A DNA stretch of 64,000 nucleotides from Verrucomicrobiota bacterium (lineage in GTDB: Bacteria; Verrucomicrobiota; Verrucomicrobiia; Verrucomicrobiales; Akkermansiaceae). Under the pieces are notes generated by a model. The model did no database searches, was not told the origin of the DNA, and worked only from the letters and a program-made list of their open reading frames with translations. Shown piece after piece: positions 9,432 through 20,500 of this stretch. Each line of letters starts with the position of its first letter. Positions within the stretch are counted from its first letter, which is position 1. The stretch is taken from the NCBI GenBank assembly GCA_026397725.1, contig JAPLUI010000069.1, forward strand, positions 31,397 through 95,396. Reading direction: 5' to 3'. Made by a program: the position numbers and the translations under genes.

Positions 9432-10058
9432 ATGAAATGGAAACACACTATGAAACATACCCTGATTGCCGGTCTCGCCGCCCTGCTGCTGGCGCCGCTC
9501 GCCGCGCTCCACGCCGCTGACACGACGGTAACCGCCAGCAATACCGAGCCACGTCGCGATACGCGCGGTGAAATTCTCGATGCCCACGGCTGTCTGGAAC
9601 TGTTCAAGGGTAGCCACGTTTATGAAGATCCGGTACAAGTCTTGCCGAAGACGCTGTTTACGGGCTCCTTTGCGTTGGCCGATGCGAAGGTTTTCCCTTC
9701 GGAAGACCCGATCATTCCCGTCATTGAAAGCTGCTTGCTGCTGTTTGAGAAGGGCGATACGCTGTGCCTGCTCTACGGCGCTCCCGATGCCTCGTTCGCC
9801 GCAGGCAAACCGTTCGGGATCAGCGGGCTTTCGCAGACATCCGGAAATTTTTCATTCAGCGTGAAGCCGCAACCGCAGCCCGGTTCCTACGTGTTCAGTT
9901 ACGAGTGCGGAAACCGGGTCCCCGCCAAATTTCTGCTGGCGCTCCCTTCCGGCAGCGGCAGCGAAGCGCCGCATCGTCGAAATCGCGGGTCAAAGCCGGA
10001 AAAGCGCGACGCATATCATTCCGGCAACGCGTTGATGAAAGGAGGATACAGACGATGA
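9432..10058 (+). CDS. Chimeric or internally deleted exported protein (GH43-like N-terminus)
   Basis: Begins with the shared leader (AALLLAPLAALHAA) and then NTEPRRDTRGEILDAHGC, which resembles the opening of GH43-like beta-propeller enzymes (DAHDG with the catalytic Asp expected nearby). After ELFKG the sequence switches to a different beta-rich part (LPKTLFTGSFALADAKVF) with no propeller motifs, so the bulk of the first protein is missing. Near 9955 the reading frame probably shifts: the alternative frame gives a more natural ending (RRIVEIAGQSRKS) and stops at about 10035, while the printed frame continues through low-quality sequence to 10058. Either ATG 9432 or 9450 could start it. It lies directly upstream of a cytochrome gene, and its last codons contain that gene's ribosome site. 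Confidence 0.4.
   Translation: MKWKHTMKHTLIAGLAALLLAPLAALHAADTTVTASNTEPRRDTRGEILDAHGCLELFKGSHVYEDPVQVLPKTLFTGSFALADAKVFPSEDPIIPVIESCLLLFEKGDTLCLLYGAPDASFAAGKPFGISGLSQTSGNFSFSVKPQPQPGSYVFSYECGNRVPAKFLLALPSGSGSEAPHRRNRGSKPEKRDAYHSGNALMKGGYRR
9480..9515 (+). repeat. Signal-peptide leader repeat shared by unrelated genes
   Basis: This 36-base stretch codes for ALLLAPLAALHA and is almost identical to 3515-3550; a shorter version is at 4721-4750, and its last 18 bases recur at 13031-13048 in front of a GH2 gene. The four host genes are otherwise unrelated. Shared leader DNA gives homologous sites for recombination between genes. Confidence 0.7.
10038..10045 (+). promoter_or_regulatory. Strong ribosome binding site
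   Basis: AAAGGAGG placed 9 bases before ATG 10055. This is one of the strongest Shine-Dalgarno matches noted in the window, and it fixes the start of the following cytochrome gene inside a longer open frame that begins further upstream. Confidence 0.75.
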
Positions 10059-12958
10059 TGAAGAATATGCTGTTTAGTATGTTGTTTAGTGGAATTGCCC
10101 TTGGTGCCAGTAGTCAGCCTGAAGATGTTACGTTTGTCGCCACGCACGACCGGACAGAACAGCGTTACGTGATCATTCTGCCTGAAGGTTTTGTTCCGGA
10201 TCAGCCACATGACCTGTTGATTGTTCTGCACGTTATGATCAACGGAAAGAATATCCCTCCCGCGCAGGCATCAGCGGCGGGTGTCTGGTTTTATGCAGAC
10301 AGCGAGAATGGCTCCCAGCTTTTGTTGACGGGTCATCCATCTGTACCGGGCTCCTGGCGATTGACAGCCTCTTTGAATGATGGAGACAGCATGCGTATGT
10401 CGTTTGCACCTAATGCGGTGTTTAAGACAAACATTCAGTTCCATGTGGATTCCCTTTCAGGAAGTGCCTTGCAATGTCAGGTTGAGACAAATGCACTTGT
10501 CATCAAGGCTGCCTCCGGTGCTGGTGCCGCAAGGTTGTGCGGGTTCTCGTGTCGGAATGTTCCGGTTTCATTTATGCCGGAACGTAGGCCCTTTTCCCGC
10601 GCCCCGGTGGCGTGTTCCCCGGATCCGCACCAGGTTATTGCCGGTGCCCTGGTTGAATGGGATTGGCGCATGCAGGACGGAATCCAGACACCGCGGGAAC
10701 CTCGGACTTGGGGCCAGGCGATAGAGAAGCTCTTGCGTGGAACTGAGGCGTTGGTATCTGAACGGGCTGCACAGAAGAATCTCCGTCCGGATGAACAGGG
10801 TGCATGGGAGAATATTCGCAACACGTGTCTGGATGCAACAAAAATGGACGATACCCCCAGGCAGGAATCGCTATGGCTCAAACTCCACCAACTGCGTCGC
10901 TCGATCGTACTTGCAAATCCATTATTCAAAACCTCGCCATTACTGCTGGTCAAACATGTTCCTTCCGTCATGAGTCACCAGCTTACACAGGTCTATGGGT
11001 ACTGCGCCAGGCCGGGTGGTGGTTTATTTGTCCTGCAGGAGCCCGGTGTAACCATGCGAACGCGCAACATCACTCCTGAAAACCTTCCTGCCGGGAATTT
11101 CATGACTCCCGAGCTCTCGTATGACGCTCAATGAATACTGTTTGCATATTGTCCAGTGAAAGAAGCTCCGGTTTCGTGGACTTACAACGATCAAACAAAG
11201 AAACTGCGTTATCATCTCTACGAATTGTCACTGGTTTCCGGAGCTGTTCGTCAGTTAACCAGGGGCGATACTGATAATTTCTTTCCTGTGTATCTGCCAT
11301 CCGATGACATTCTTTTTGTTTCAACCCTGCGCGGCGGTTATCACCGCTGCGGAAGGGGGCCTTGTTTCGTGTACACCACAGCACGGATGAGTGCGGAAGG
11401 CGGAGATCCCCGTAGTCTTTCATTTCATGAAACCAATGAATGGGATCCATGCCTTTTGAATGATGGACGGGTCATTTACACACGCTGGGATTATGTTGAT
11501 AGAAACGCGGTGCTTTACCAGCAACTGTGGGCGGCCAGGCCGGACGGCAGTAATGCGCGGATCTATTTCGGGAATAACACCTGGAATCCGGCTGGTATCT
11601 GGGAGGCGCGATCCATTCCGGGGTCTTCCCGTGTTATGGCCACTGCGTGTCCGCATCACGGCATGAGCGCGGGTTCGGTTGTGCTGCTGGACACGACAAG
11701 GGGTGTGGACGGTAAGGATCCTTTGACCCGGCTTACCCCGGATGTACGTTTCCCGGAATCAGAATCCATCCTGGCCGCCGGTCCTGATTCTATCCCGTAT
11801 GACTTTGACACGCCCGTTGTACGGAATTGGAACAGCCCCATGAAAGAACCCTGGATGGAAACAACACCAACGGAAGAAGAAAATCGCTGGCCGGGCCATT
11901 GTTACAAATCACCCTGGCCGCTCTCTGAGAAATTCTTTATTGTATCTTACAGTTTTGACCAACTGGTTGGCGAGCCGGGTCCGAACATTCCCAACATGTT
12001 CGGGATCTACTTTGCCGATGCATTTGGCAATAAAGAACTGATATACCGTGATCCGAATATCTCAAGTATCTGGGCACGGCCAGTTGCCAGCCGTATCCCT
12101 CCTCCTGAGTTGGCGATGCAAAGATCCGAGACAGGAAAGAAAATCGGAACGTTCTTCTTGAGCGACGTGAAAGAAAGCTGGCCTCACCTGCCTGCGAATG
12201 CGCCGATTACGCACCTGCGCATCGTACAGGTGCTTCTCAAAACAACACCCAATGCCAACTCACCCAAGCTTGGTGCTGCCAACGCGTCGCCTGGTAAGCA
12301 GGTTCTGGGTACTGTGCCGGTGGAGGATGACGGCTCTGCCTATTTTGAGGCACCTGCTAGGACTCCGATGCTTTTCCAGGCACTTGATGCCAGGGGGCGG
12401 GCGGTGCAAACGATGCGCAGTCTGGTTTATCTGCAAGATGGTGAAAACGAGTCCTGTATCGGTTGCCACGAGCACCGGATGAAGCAGAAAACTCCACGTT
12501 TCCAGGCCAAGGCAATACAGCGCGCACCTTCAAAAATCACCCCTGGGCCTGACGGGGTAATGCCATTCAGTTATCCGCGGCTGGTTCAGCCCATACTCAA
12601 CCGTCATTGTGTAAGCTGTCACAATGGCGAGAAACCTGGCCGTCCTGTTTTAACCGGTGATCCTGAAGATGCATTCTCCAAGTCCTACAATGCGCTGGTC
12701 AATCGTGTTTCCTATTCTGCCTGGGATCGTCCGCAAAACAACTTCGAGCCCCTTACTGAACCGGGACGTTTCGGAGCCATTGGCAGTCCATTGGCGAAAA
12801 TGCTTGAGGAGGGACACAGAAAAGTCCAGTTGACCCAGGAGGAATTTGTTTGTCTCTATACATGGATGGACGTTAATGCCCTTTTCTACGGAACGTTTGA
12901 TGTCACCGAACAGAAAAGGCAGCTTGCCGGGAAAATAATCTATCCGCCGAAAGAATAA
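10055..12958 (+). pseudogene. HzsA-like beta-propeller cytochrome c, interrupted by an in-frame TGA
   Basis: Paralogue of the proteins at 17577 and 29558: a secreted WD40/PD40-like beta-propeller related to the middle domain of hydrazine synthase alpha subunit, followed by a cytochrome part with two haem sites, CIGCH (codon 801) and CVSCH (codon 852). The function of this family outside anammox bacteria is unknown. The frame is open for 359 codons, meets TGA at 11132-11134, then continues without a shift (ILFAYCPVKEAP) to 12958. Paralogues read SYDGKMIAFAY and SYDARTIFF across the same point, so the stop replaces a sense codon. Downstream landmarks are LSFHETNEW, YTRWDYVDR and NKELIYRDP. A GTG at 11156 has no ribosome site and would give a product lacking a signal peptide, which could not receive haem. 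Signal peptide at MLFSMLFSGIALGAS. Codon use is less GC-rich than in the GH2 genes. Confidence 0.8.
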
Positions 12959-12959
12959 A

Positions 12960-14432
12960 TTGACCCAGATACCTGTTATTATGGTTATTACGGTGCTGTT
13001 CTCATGGACGGTTACCCCGGCATCGTTCCTCGCGCTCCACGCCGCTGAAGCGACGTATCCGTCTGACGCCATCGTCTCGCCCGATAAATTGGCCGGCAGG
13101 CGGACTACCATCTCGCTAAACGGCAGGTGGCAGGTCGACGAGAGTGTCTCGGCGACCGAGGTTCCCAAGGTGTTCGGTCACACCATCGTCGTGCCGGGTC
13201 TGGTGAGTCTCGCCAAGCCCGAGTTTCCAGAGGTCGGCACCGTTTCGGCAAAGCGGAATTACTGTTGGTATCAGAAGTCGTTTGCCGCGCCGACCAGCCG
13301 CGAAGCGGCAATTCTGAGGATCGGCAAATCGCAATTCGGCACGGCTGTCTGGCTCAACGGCAAACCATTGGGCGAACACCTCAGTTGCTGGACGGCGGGC
13401 TATTTCAACCTAACCGAAGCCATGAACTGGTCTGGTGAGAACCGCTTGGTGGTTCGCATCGGCGCATATCCGGCGCTTCTGCCTGCAAACATTCCCGGCG
13501 CGGGCATAGCCGGGTCAAGCAAGTATTGGATACCCGGGATTTGGGATGATGTCGGCCTGATTCTCTGCGACAATCCGGTCATCGAGACGATTCAGGTGGC
13601 GCCGCGCGTCAATGCGTCGGAAGCTGTGGTGCAGACGAAGGTCAAGAACTACGGTCCGGCGCGGAGCTTCGAACTGAGTCATGTGGTCAAGAGCTGGAAG
13701 GCAGGAACGGAAGTTGCCCGGGGCGAACCGCAGAAGGGACGGATTGAGGCCGGCGAAGAGAGGACTTTCACGCAGACTATCAGGATTCCCAATACCCATC
13801 TCTGGTCTCCCGACATTTACGACAAGGCGTTGCCGGGCGGCAAGGCCGGGGAGCGGCAGGAGTACCGCTGGTACATGACCGCCGCGCTGACGGAATTCTG
13901 GCGGTTCCAGCGTTGTGCCATCGGTGTCCTCTACTACGACTTCATGGGGTCCTATCCGCTGGGACGCCCGGGGCCCGGGCCGTACCACTTTGGTGCCTTT
14001 TCCGATATAGTTTCGTTGCAACTCCAGCCGGAATTCGAGAAGTATATGACCGAGGCATTCAAGCCGCTTGGGGTCTATATCAAGTTCTGGGGCGATGGTG
14101 AACCGGGCAAACAGCCTTATGTTCCCTACGGTCAGTGGTTCCCTGTACAGGGTGGTGCGAATCATGATTTCGCAGTTGGCCTGATCAATGATGATCTGGA
14201 GCCAATAATGGGCAAGCTGGTTCTTTCGGTTGAGAATCTGGAAGGCAAGACGATTGCCTCGACCGAAAAGCCATTCCGATTGGATGGCGTCGGCAGGAAT
14301 ACGTATGAACTGGCTGTGTCAGTTCCGAAAGATAACGGCAAGTACTTGTTGAAGGCTGTGGCCTATCCGCAGGGAACTCGCCACAAGAGTCCGACGGTGT
14401 CTCTGCGAAAAGTGGTCGTCGATTCACCGTAA
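12960..14432 (+). CDS. GH2 family protein lacking most of its catalytic barrel
   Basis: A 490-residue frame with GH2 order but half the usual 900 or more residues. Residues 35-200 are the sugar-binding jelly roll (SLNGRWQVDE, AVWLNGKPLGEH, IWDDVGLILCD), 200-285 the Ig-like domain (IRIPNTHLWSPD). It then moves at once to GERQEYRWYMTAALTEFWRF and GVLYYDFMGSYPLG, the last turns of the barrel, and ends with a beta domain. The segment that carries the acid/base and nucleophile glutamates is missing, in frame, so it should be inactive though it may still bind sugar. The frame opens with TTG at 12960, two bases after the cytochrome stop; ATG 12981 is the alternative. The signal peptide ends with the LALHAAE piece of the shared leader, suggesting the leader itself was recombined. 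Confidence 0.6.
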   Translation: MTQIPVIMVITVLFSWTVTPASFLALHAAEATYPSDAIVSPDKLAGRRTTISLNGRWQVDESVSATEVPKVFGHTIVVPGLVSLAKPEFPEVGTVSAKRNYCWYQKSFAAPTSREAAILRIGKSQFGTAVWLNGKPLGEHLSCWTAGYFNLTEAMNWSGENRLVVRIGAYPALLPANIPGAGIAGSSKYWIPGIWDDVGLILCDNPVIETIQVAPRVNASEAVVQTKVKNYGPARSFELSHVVKSWKAGTEVARGEPQKGRIEAGEERTFTQTIRIPNTHLWSPDIYDKALPGGKAGERQEYRWYMTAALTEFWRFQRCAIGVLYYDFMGSYPLGRPGPGPYHFGAFSDIVSLQLQPEFEKYMTEAFKPLGVYIKFWGDGEPGKQPYVPYGQWFPVQGGANHDFAVGLINDDLEPIMGKLVLSVENLEGKTIASTEKPFRLDGVGRNTYELAVSVPKDNGKYLLKAVAYPQGTRHKSPTVSLRKVVVDSP

Positions 14433-14441
14433 CTCCATAAC

Positions 14442-14540
14442 ATGAAAAGGAAACACACCCTGCTTGCCGTTCCCGCCGCGCTTTTAGCCTTTACCCACGA
14501 TTGGCTACGGCTGAGAGTGCCTCGGCCGCTTGAACCATGA
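14442..14540 (+). CDS. 32-codon leader-plus-tail remnant
   Basis: The frame MKRKHTLLAVPAALLAF continues into HDWLRLRVPRPLEP and stops. Its first 20 or so bases match the leader at 9432 (ATGAAA.GGAAACACAC), and the rest is a third copy of the 3' end of the two-half protein at 4691-9154. Start and finish of one gene are joined in frame and everything between is gone. The TGA overlaps another ATG at 14537 (ATGA), which opens only a 19-codon frame ending at 14596. Expression is possible but a function is doubtful. Confidence 0.5.
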   Translation: MKRKHTLLAVPAALLAFTHDWLRLRVPRPLEP

Positions 14541-14614
14541 AAGGAAGCAGAATGATTCGAACATGTATCTCCATTCACCAGCAAACCGCTCACTAACAAA
14601 GAAAAGACCGGCAA

Positions 14615-17521
14615 ATGAAACGCATACTAACAGTTGGATTGATGATATATCGATTATTCGCTGGCATTGCGCTGGCGGACGAGAATCTTCCACGGCTCTC
14701 GCCGCGGCCACAGGTGGTGGCTGGGGTGAAAGAGCCGCATGTGGATCTCGGCGGCACCTGGCGTTTCAGCCCCGCGCCGCCTGATGGATTCGAAACACGC
14801 CCAATGCCACCGGATGGAACCGGTTGGTCCGACATCCAGGTTCCCGGCGAATGGGTCATGCAGGGCTTTACGGTTGAAGCGGACAAGGCCGCCGGCTATG
14901 TGCGTTCCTTCAAGGTTCCACAAGACTGGAAGGGTAAGCGCATCAAACTGCGCTGCGACGGTGTTTACAGTGACGGCACAGTCTGGATCAACGGCAAGAA
15001 AGCAGGCAAGCATCTCGGCGGGTTCACTCCGTTTGAGCTGGACGTCACGGAGCTTGTCAAAGATGGCGAGAACGTCATCGCGCTCCGTGTGGTGAGCGAA
15101 TCCGTTGTGGACAAACTCGCCAGCGCCAGCTCCTACGCCGGCCACCCGCTCGGCGGCATCACCCGCAAAATCAAGCTCTTCGCGCTGCCCTCAACCCATC
15201 TGTCGAAATTGCATGTTGCCACAACGTTCGACCCGGCATTCCGCGGCGCCACCCTTGAGGTCAATCTGGCCGCCGCTGCGGAAGGTGGCGCGGCTCCGGC
15301 GGATTTGCAGGCATATCTAACACTGCGCGGGCCGGATGGCCGAGGGGCCGCCCTCACGCCGGGGAGCATCGCGCTGAAGGACCTTGCGGGTTCTATCAAA
15401 ATCCCGGTGGCCGGTCCCGCCAAATGGGACAGTGAACACCCGAATCTCTACACGCTCACCATCGAGTTAAAGGCGGACGGAAAGCTGCTGGAGACCGTAA
15501 CCCAGCGGGTCGGCTTCCGCCAGGTCGAAGTGCGCGGCAACCAGATGTTCGTCAACGGCGTGCCAGTCAAACTCCGCGGCATCTGCCGCCATGAGGCCGA
15601 TCCCCTGCGCGGACGCTCGCTGGCCCCGGGCACCTGGCGCAAGGACGCGGAACTCTTCCGCACGGCCAACTGCAATTACATCCGCACGTCCCACTATCCA
15701 CCGGCCGAGGAGTTTCTTGAGGCCTGCGACGAGCTGGGGCTCTTCGTCGAGTGCGAGGCGCCTTTCTGCTGGGCGAGTCAGACCAAACTCACGCCTGCGG
15801 AGGTGCCTGACCTAATCACGCGCCAGCACCTTGAGATGCTGGAAGCCTATCGCAACCACCCCTCGATCACCCAGTGGTCGTTGGCCAACGAGAGCGGAGC
15901 CTTTGGGGAGTATTTCCTGCCTGCGGCCAAGGCGTTGAGGCAATTGGACCCCACAAGACTGTTAGTTTTCAGTGACATGACCGGGGGCGGCGGCGAGTTC
16001 CTTGACATCAGCAACAACCACTATCCGGGATATTGCGACGCGAAGTATCCCGGCCTGGAAGGCCCGGCCAGATACGCCAACTACGCGCAGCCGATGATCT
16101 TCGATGAGTATTGCCATCTCAATTCCTACAACCGCCTCGAACTGGCTACCGACCCCGGCCTGCGCGATATCTGGGGCCTCGGGCTGGCCGGCATGTGGCA
16201 GAATATCGTCAAAGCCCAAGGGTGCCTCGGCGGCGCCATCTGGAGCGGCGTGGATGACACGTTCTTTATGCCTAACGGAAAAATTGTTGGCTACGGCCCA
16301 TGGGGGCCCATTGACGGTTGGCGGCGCCCGAAGCCGGAATACTGGAACATGAAGAAAGCCTACTCGCCGCTGGCCGTGAAGGAAACCTCCCTGCCGGCCA
16401 ACCAACCCGTGCGCCTCACCATCGAAAACCATCAAACCTTCACCGACTTGCAGGAACTGCGGTTCGAGTGGAAATGCGGCAAACGCTCCGGTACCGCGCG
16501 ATCCTCCTCCGTGCCGCCCGGCCAAACCGGCACGCTTGACATTCCCGTCTCGGATGCCGGCAAGATGTTGGAAGTGAGCGCAGTCAGCCCCGGCGGCCTC
16601 AACATCGACCTCTGGCACATCGCGCTTGGTCCCGACCCGCGCACCGCGCCACCCGTGCCCGCTGCCAAGCCCGGCCCGGTCACACTGGAAAAGCCGGCCG
16701 GAAAAATCATCGTCCGCAGCGCCGGCTTCACCGTCGCCTTCGACGCTGCCACCGGCATGGCTACCGCCCCGTTTACCGGTCCGGATTTGTTATTTCTGCC
16801 AAGGACTGGTGACAGTCCCGGCGGCGGGATGGAAGCGGAGTCCCAGCTCTTTACTAACACCTGCGGCAATTGGAAGGCGGCGGCGGTCACCGCCGAAACC
16901 ACCGCCGACCAGGGCGTGACGGTTCGTGTCGAAGGCGCATACGCGGAAGCTCAAGGTGCCTACACCTTCCGTTTCGTCAAAGATGGCTCGCTGACCCTCG
17001 ATTACGATTTCGCCGTCACGGAAAAGGGCCAGTGCGATCCCCGCCAAATCGGGGTGGTCTTCCGCCTGCCGCGCGAATGCGACACGCTCACCTGGCGCCG
17101 TAACGCCAAGTGGAGTGCCTATCCCGACGACCACATCGGCCGGGCGCAGGGCACCGCCACGGCATTTGTCAAAGGCGTGCCAATCTCCCTGCTGGCCGGC
17201 CCGCGCGTCCTGCCCACCTGGAGTTGGAGCGCCGATGCCACTCCCAATGGCTCTAACGATTTCCGCTCGACCAAGATGAATGTTTACGAAGCCGCGCTGC
17301 TCTCGCCCTCCGGCCATGGCCTGCGCCTGCTCGCCGACGGCTCACCCCATGTCCGCTGCTGGGTGCTTGAAAGTTCGGCGAACCTGCTCGTCGCGGACTA
17401 CACCAACCACGGGGCTCCGCAGTTCTTCACCGAACACGTCATCCCGGCCCGCCCGCTCAAAGCCGGCAGCGCGGTCAAGGGCACACTGCGCATGGAAATC
17501 CGCATGGATTTGAAAAAGTAA
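14615..17521 (+). CDS. Secreted GH2 beta-galactosidase-type enzyme
   Basis: A complete GH2 enzyme of 968 residues, retaining mechanism. Signal peptide 1-21 (TVGLMIYRLFAGIALA). Sugar-binding jelly roll about 40-190 (VWINGKKAGKHLGGFTPFE), Ig-like domain about 195-315, barrel from LRGICRHEADP (about 325). Acid/base E426 in SLANES and nucleophile E498 in IFDEYCH, 72 residues apart as usual for the family. After the barrel (GWRRPKPEYWNMKKAYSP) come beta domains; WRRNAKWSAYPDDHIGR near residue 830 resembles domain 5 of large beta-galactosidases. Exact substrate is unknown. The leader MKRILTVG is nearly identical at DNA level to that of the next gene, an unrelated cytochrome. The gap before it (14541-14614) holds nothing convincing. 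Confidence 0.85.
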   Translation: MKRILTVGLMIYRLFAGIALADENLPRLSPRPQVVAGVKEPHVDLGGTWRFSPAPPDGFETRPMPPDGTGWSDIQVPGEWVMQGFTVEADKAAGYVRSFKVPQDWKGKRIKLRCDGVYSDGTVWINGKKAGKHLGGFTPFELDVTELVKDGENVIALRVVSESVVDKLASASSYAGHPLGGITRKIKLFALPSTHLSKLHVATTFDPAFRGATLEVNLAAAAEGGAAPADLQAYLTLRGPDGRGAALTPGSIALKDLAGSIKIPVAGPAKWDSEHPNLYTLTIELKADGKLLETVTQRVGFRQVEVRGNQMFVNGVPVKLRGICRHEADPLRGRSLAPGTWRKDAELFRTANCNYIRTSHYPPAEEFLEACDELGLFVECEAPFCWASQTKLTPAEVPDLITRQHLEMLEAYRNHPSITQWSLANESGAFGEYFLPAAKALRQLDPTRLLVFSDMTGGGGEFLDISNNHYPGYCDAKYPGLEGPARYANYAQPMIFDEYCHLNSYNRLELATDPGLRDIWGLGLAGMWQNIVKAQGCLGGAIWSGVDDTFFMPNGKIVGYGPWGPIDGWRRPKPEYWNMKKAYSPLAVKETSLPANQPVRLTIENHQTFTDLQELRFEWKCGKRSGTARSSSVPPGQTGTLDIPVSDAGKMLEVSAVSPGGLNIDLWHIALGPDPRTAPPVPAAKPGPVTLEKPAGKIIVRSAGFTVAFDAATGMATAPFTGPDLLFLPRTGDSPGGGMEAESQLFTNTCGNWKAAAVTAETTADQGVTVRVEGAYAEAQGAYTFRFVKDGSLTLDYDFAVTEKGQCDPRQIGVVFRLPRECDTLTWRRNAKWSAYPDDHIGRAQGTATAFVKGVPISLLAGPRVLPTWSWSADATPNGSNDFRSTKMNVYEAALLSPSGHGLRLLADGSPHVRCWVLESSANLLVADYTNHGAPQFFTEHVIPARPLKAGSAVKGTLRMEIRMDLKK

Positions 17522-17576
17522 CAAAGGAAAAAGAGTATCAATGAAGCAGAATGGTCAAACGGAGGAACAAAAACAA

Positions 17577-20500
17577 ATGAAACGAATACTGACAGTTGGA
17601 TCGATGATGTCGCCATGGATGATGCATCAGGCGCGCTTAGGCATTGTTGCGGGGACTATCCTGGTGCTTCTTTCGCGTGGTGGGTTTGCCGCCGTTCCAG
17701 AGGTTGTGGCAAAAACAGCAGCGTTTTGGCTCGATGCGGGTAGTGCAACATCCATGGTGATGGAAAATGACAAAGTGACGGAATGGCGTGATGCACGATT
17801 TGATGGACAAACCTTCGCGAAGAAGGCGACGATTCATGGCCAGGCCCAGTTGATGAAAGACAAGCTCCTGGGAAACAAGCCGTATGTCTGGATGAGCGCT
17901 GGACAATTTTTCTCCTTTGCTGACGAGACGAAGATTCGCGCAGTCTTTTGGGTGATTCGTGCAGACGCCCCTAATGCCTTTTTGCTCGGTCGGATTGGTG
18001 GCGAGAATGGGTATTATGATTTTCATCGAAATGTTGATAGCGGCAACGGGGAGCTTTGGGATCGTACATACGCCGCGAATGGATTACGGAATGGGGCTAC
18101 ATATTTCAATGGAGCCCGGATTGACGGAACCGAACATGAGCTGGACAATAACTTCAACCTGATCTCCGTCGTCGCCTCTGAACCGCTTGCCGCAAATACG
18201 TTGGCGGCTGACCGCAGTGCCGCGCGAGCAGGCAACATTCGGGTGGCTGAGCTTATTCTGTTTGACGCCGTTCCAACAGATGAGCAACGCATCCAAGTCG
18301 AAAAATACCTGGCCTCGAAATGGGGGCTCGCTGATTACGGGAAGGTGGTCACCAAAATGTCATCGATATCACCGCTTTCAACATGGCTTGAGCCTGCTGC
18401 GACTGGCAAGAACTACCCAGTGGGTGAAGCGTCGCGGCAATGGGGTGTTTTACAACATGATTTGAGGAAAACGGATCGTTTCAAGCAGTTTGCGTCTGAG
18501 ACCTATTGCGCGGACGCATTAGTGACACTGGAAGACAAGGACCCGCTGACCATTTTGCTGCGTCGGACACAAGCCTTGTTGAACGATATTCAAGCGATGC
18601 GGAATGCCCCATCGCTCGAGTCGGAAACAAAAGCATTGGCTGATCTTGTTGCGCGGGCAAAAGCAGCCGCTGAAACCGAACGCCGTCCATTGTTTGATGA
18701 GGCACTACTCTTGCGTCGCAAAATTGCGTTTTCAAATCCGCTGCTCAATTTCAAGGAATTGCTTTTCATCAAGCGCGATTTATCCAATGTCATGCAGCAT
18801 TGTTGTGATCAGTACTATGGTCAACAGCAAAGGACCGGGGGCGGATTGTTCGTCCTTTCGGATCCGTTTGGCGAGTCGCCCGCGATTCGCGATGTGCTGG
18901 CAGGCTCTGGACTTGAAATTGGAACACGTCAGGAGATGGGAAAGGATGGGGGTTCCATTCTTTCACCGGCACTATCGTATGACGGGAAGATGATTGCCTT
19001 TGCCTATGTGGAGGGCAAAGGAAGCCGTGCCCACATTTCGCATGTCGATCACGCGAATAACGGGCATTGGGACAAGGGCTTTTGCTATCATCTGTTCACG
19101 GTTGGTTCCGATGGCTCAAACCTGAAGCAGATTACAGATGGAACATTCAATGATTTCTCCCCGTGTTTTACCCCTGCAGGACGCATTGCGTTTATTTCTG
19201 AACGTCGTGGCGGCTATTTGCGTTGCGGCCGCCAATGCCCTAGCTTTACGATGTTTGATATGGCTGTCGATGGGACGGACATGCGTTGCCTCAGCTTTCA
19301 TGAAACGAATGAATGGTCTCCTGCGATCACGCATGATGGCATGTTGCTGTGGACGCGTTGGGATTATGTTGACCGCCATGGGTGTACCGCTCATCATCCG
19401 TGGATTACAACCCCCGACGGGCGTAATCCGCGTCCCATTCACGGCAACTATTCCCTCCGCTATAAGCGAGCGGATATGGAGATGGACACGCGTGCAATTC
19501 CTAATTCGCAGTGTTTTGTCACGACAGGCGCGCCGCATCATGGACAAGCTTTTGGATCCTTAATGGTCATTGATCCGCGCGTGGCTGATGATGATGCCAT
19601 GGCACCGGTAAAGCGGTTAACCCCTGATGCCGGATTTCCTGAAACACAGGGCGGTTCGCAGAGCTATGGAACCGCATGGCCGTTGAGCGACACCTATTAT
19701 ATCGCGGCTTATGAGCCGGCCGAAGCTCGCGTTGGAGGCAAGCAACTGACCTTTGGACTCTATTTGGTCGACAAATTTGGCAACAAGGAACTCATTTATC
19801 GCGACCCGCAAATTGCCTGCGTGAATCCGATGCCCTTCCGTGCGGAGAAGCGTCCGCCGATTGTTCCGGAGCAACGTATTGCCGCTGTTCCTGCGGCACA
19901 GCGCAAACCCGCAGACTGGCAGGCTGAAGCGCGTGGGCAAGGGACCATAACCATTGCAGATGTGTATAAGAGTTACTTGCCGTGGCCCGAAGATGCCAAG
20001 AAGATTTCCGCTCTTCGGATCTGGCAGATCTATCCGGCATCAGTGGCTACTGCAGAACTGGCACATCAAACAGGTATCCAGATCAAGGAAGGATTTGATT
20101 CTGTCAATCTTGTACGCACGGTTGTCGGGACAGTTCCAGTCGAATCCGATGGAAGTGCCTATTTCAAGGTGCCTACAGGCTATGAGATTTTCTTCCAGGC
20201 GCTCGATGAACAGGGCGCCGCGATTCAATCGATGCGTTCGTCAACAGCGTTGGTGCCCGGAGAGCAGCTCTCCTGTCTGGGCTGTCATGAACCAAAGGGC
20301 ATCGCACCTGAGCGTCTCCCCGTTGCGACACCCCTTGCAATGAAACGCACGCCTTCACTGCCCAAACCCGGGCCGGAAGGATCGCTCCCGTTCAGTTATC
20401 CGAAGCTTGTCCAGCCTGTGCTGGATAAGAATTGTGTCAGTTGTCATGCGGACAAGATCAAGCAAGCCAAGCCGGGAGGGAAGGTGCCACCACGGTTGGA

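Noticed and set aside
11132..11134. TGA as a selenocysteine or reassigned codon
   Set aside because: Paralogues have Met or Thr here, not Cys or Sec, and TGA ends many neighbouring genes; no selenocysteine-type hairpin was evident.
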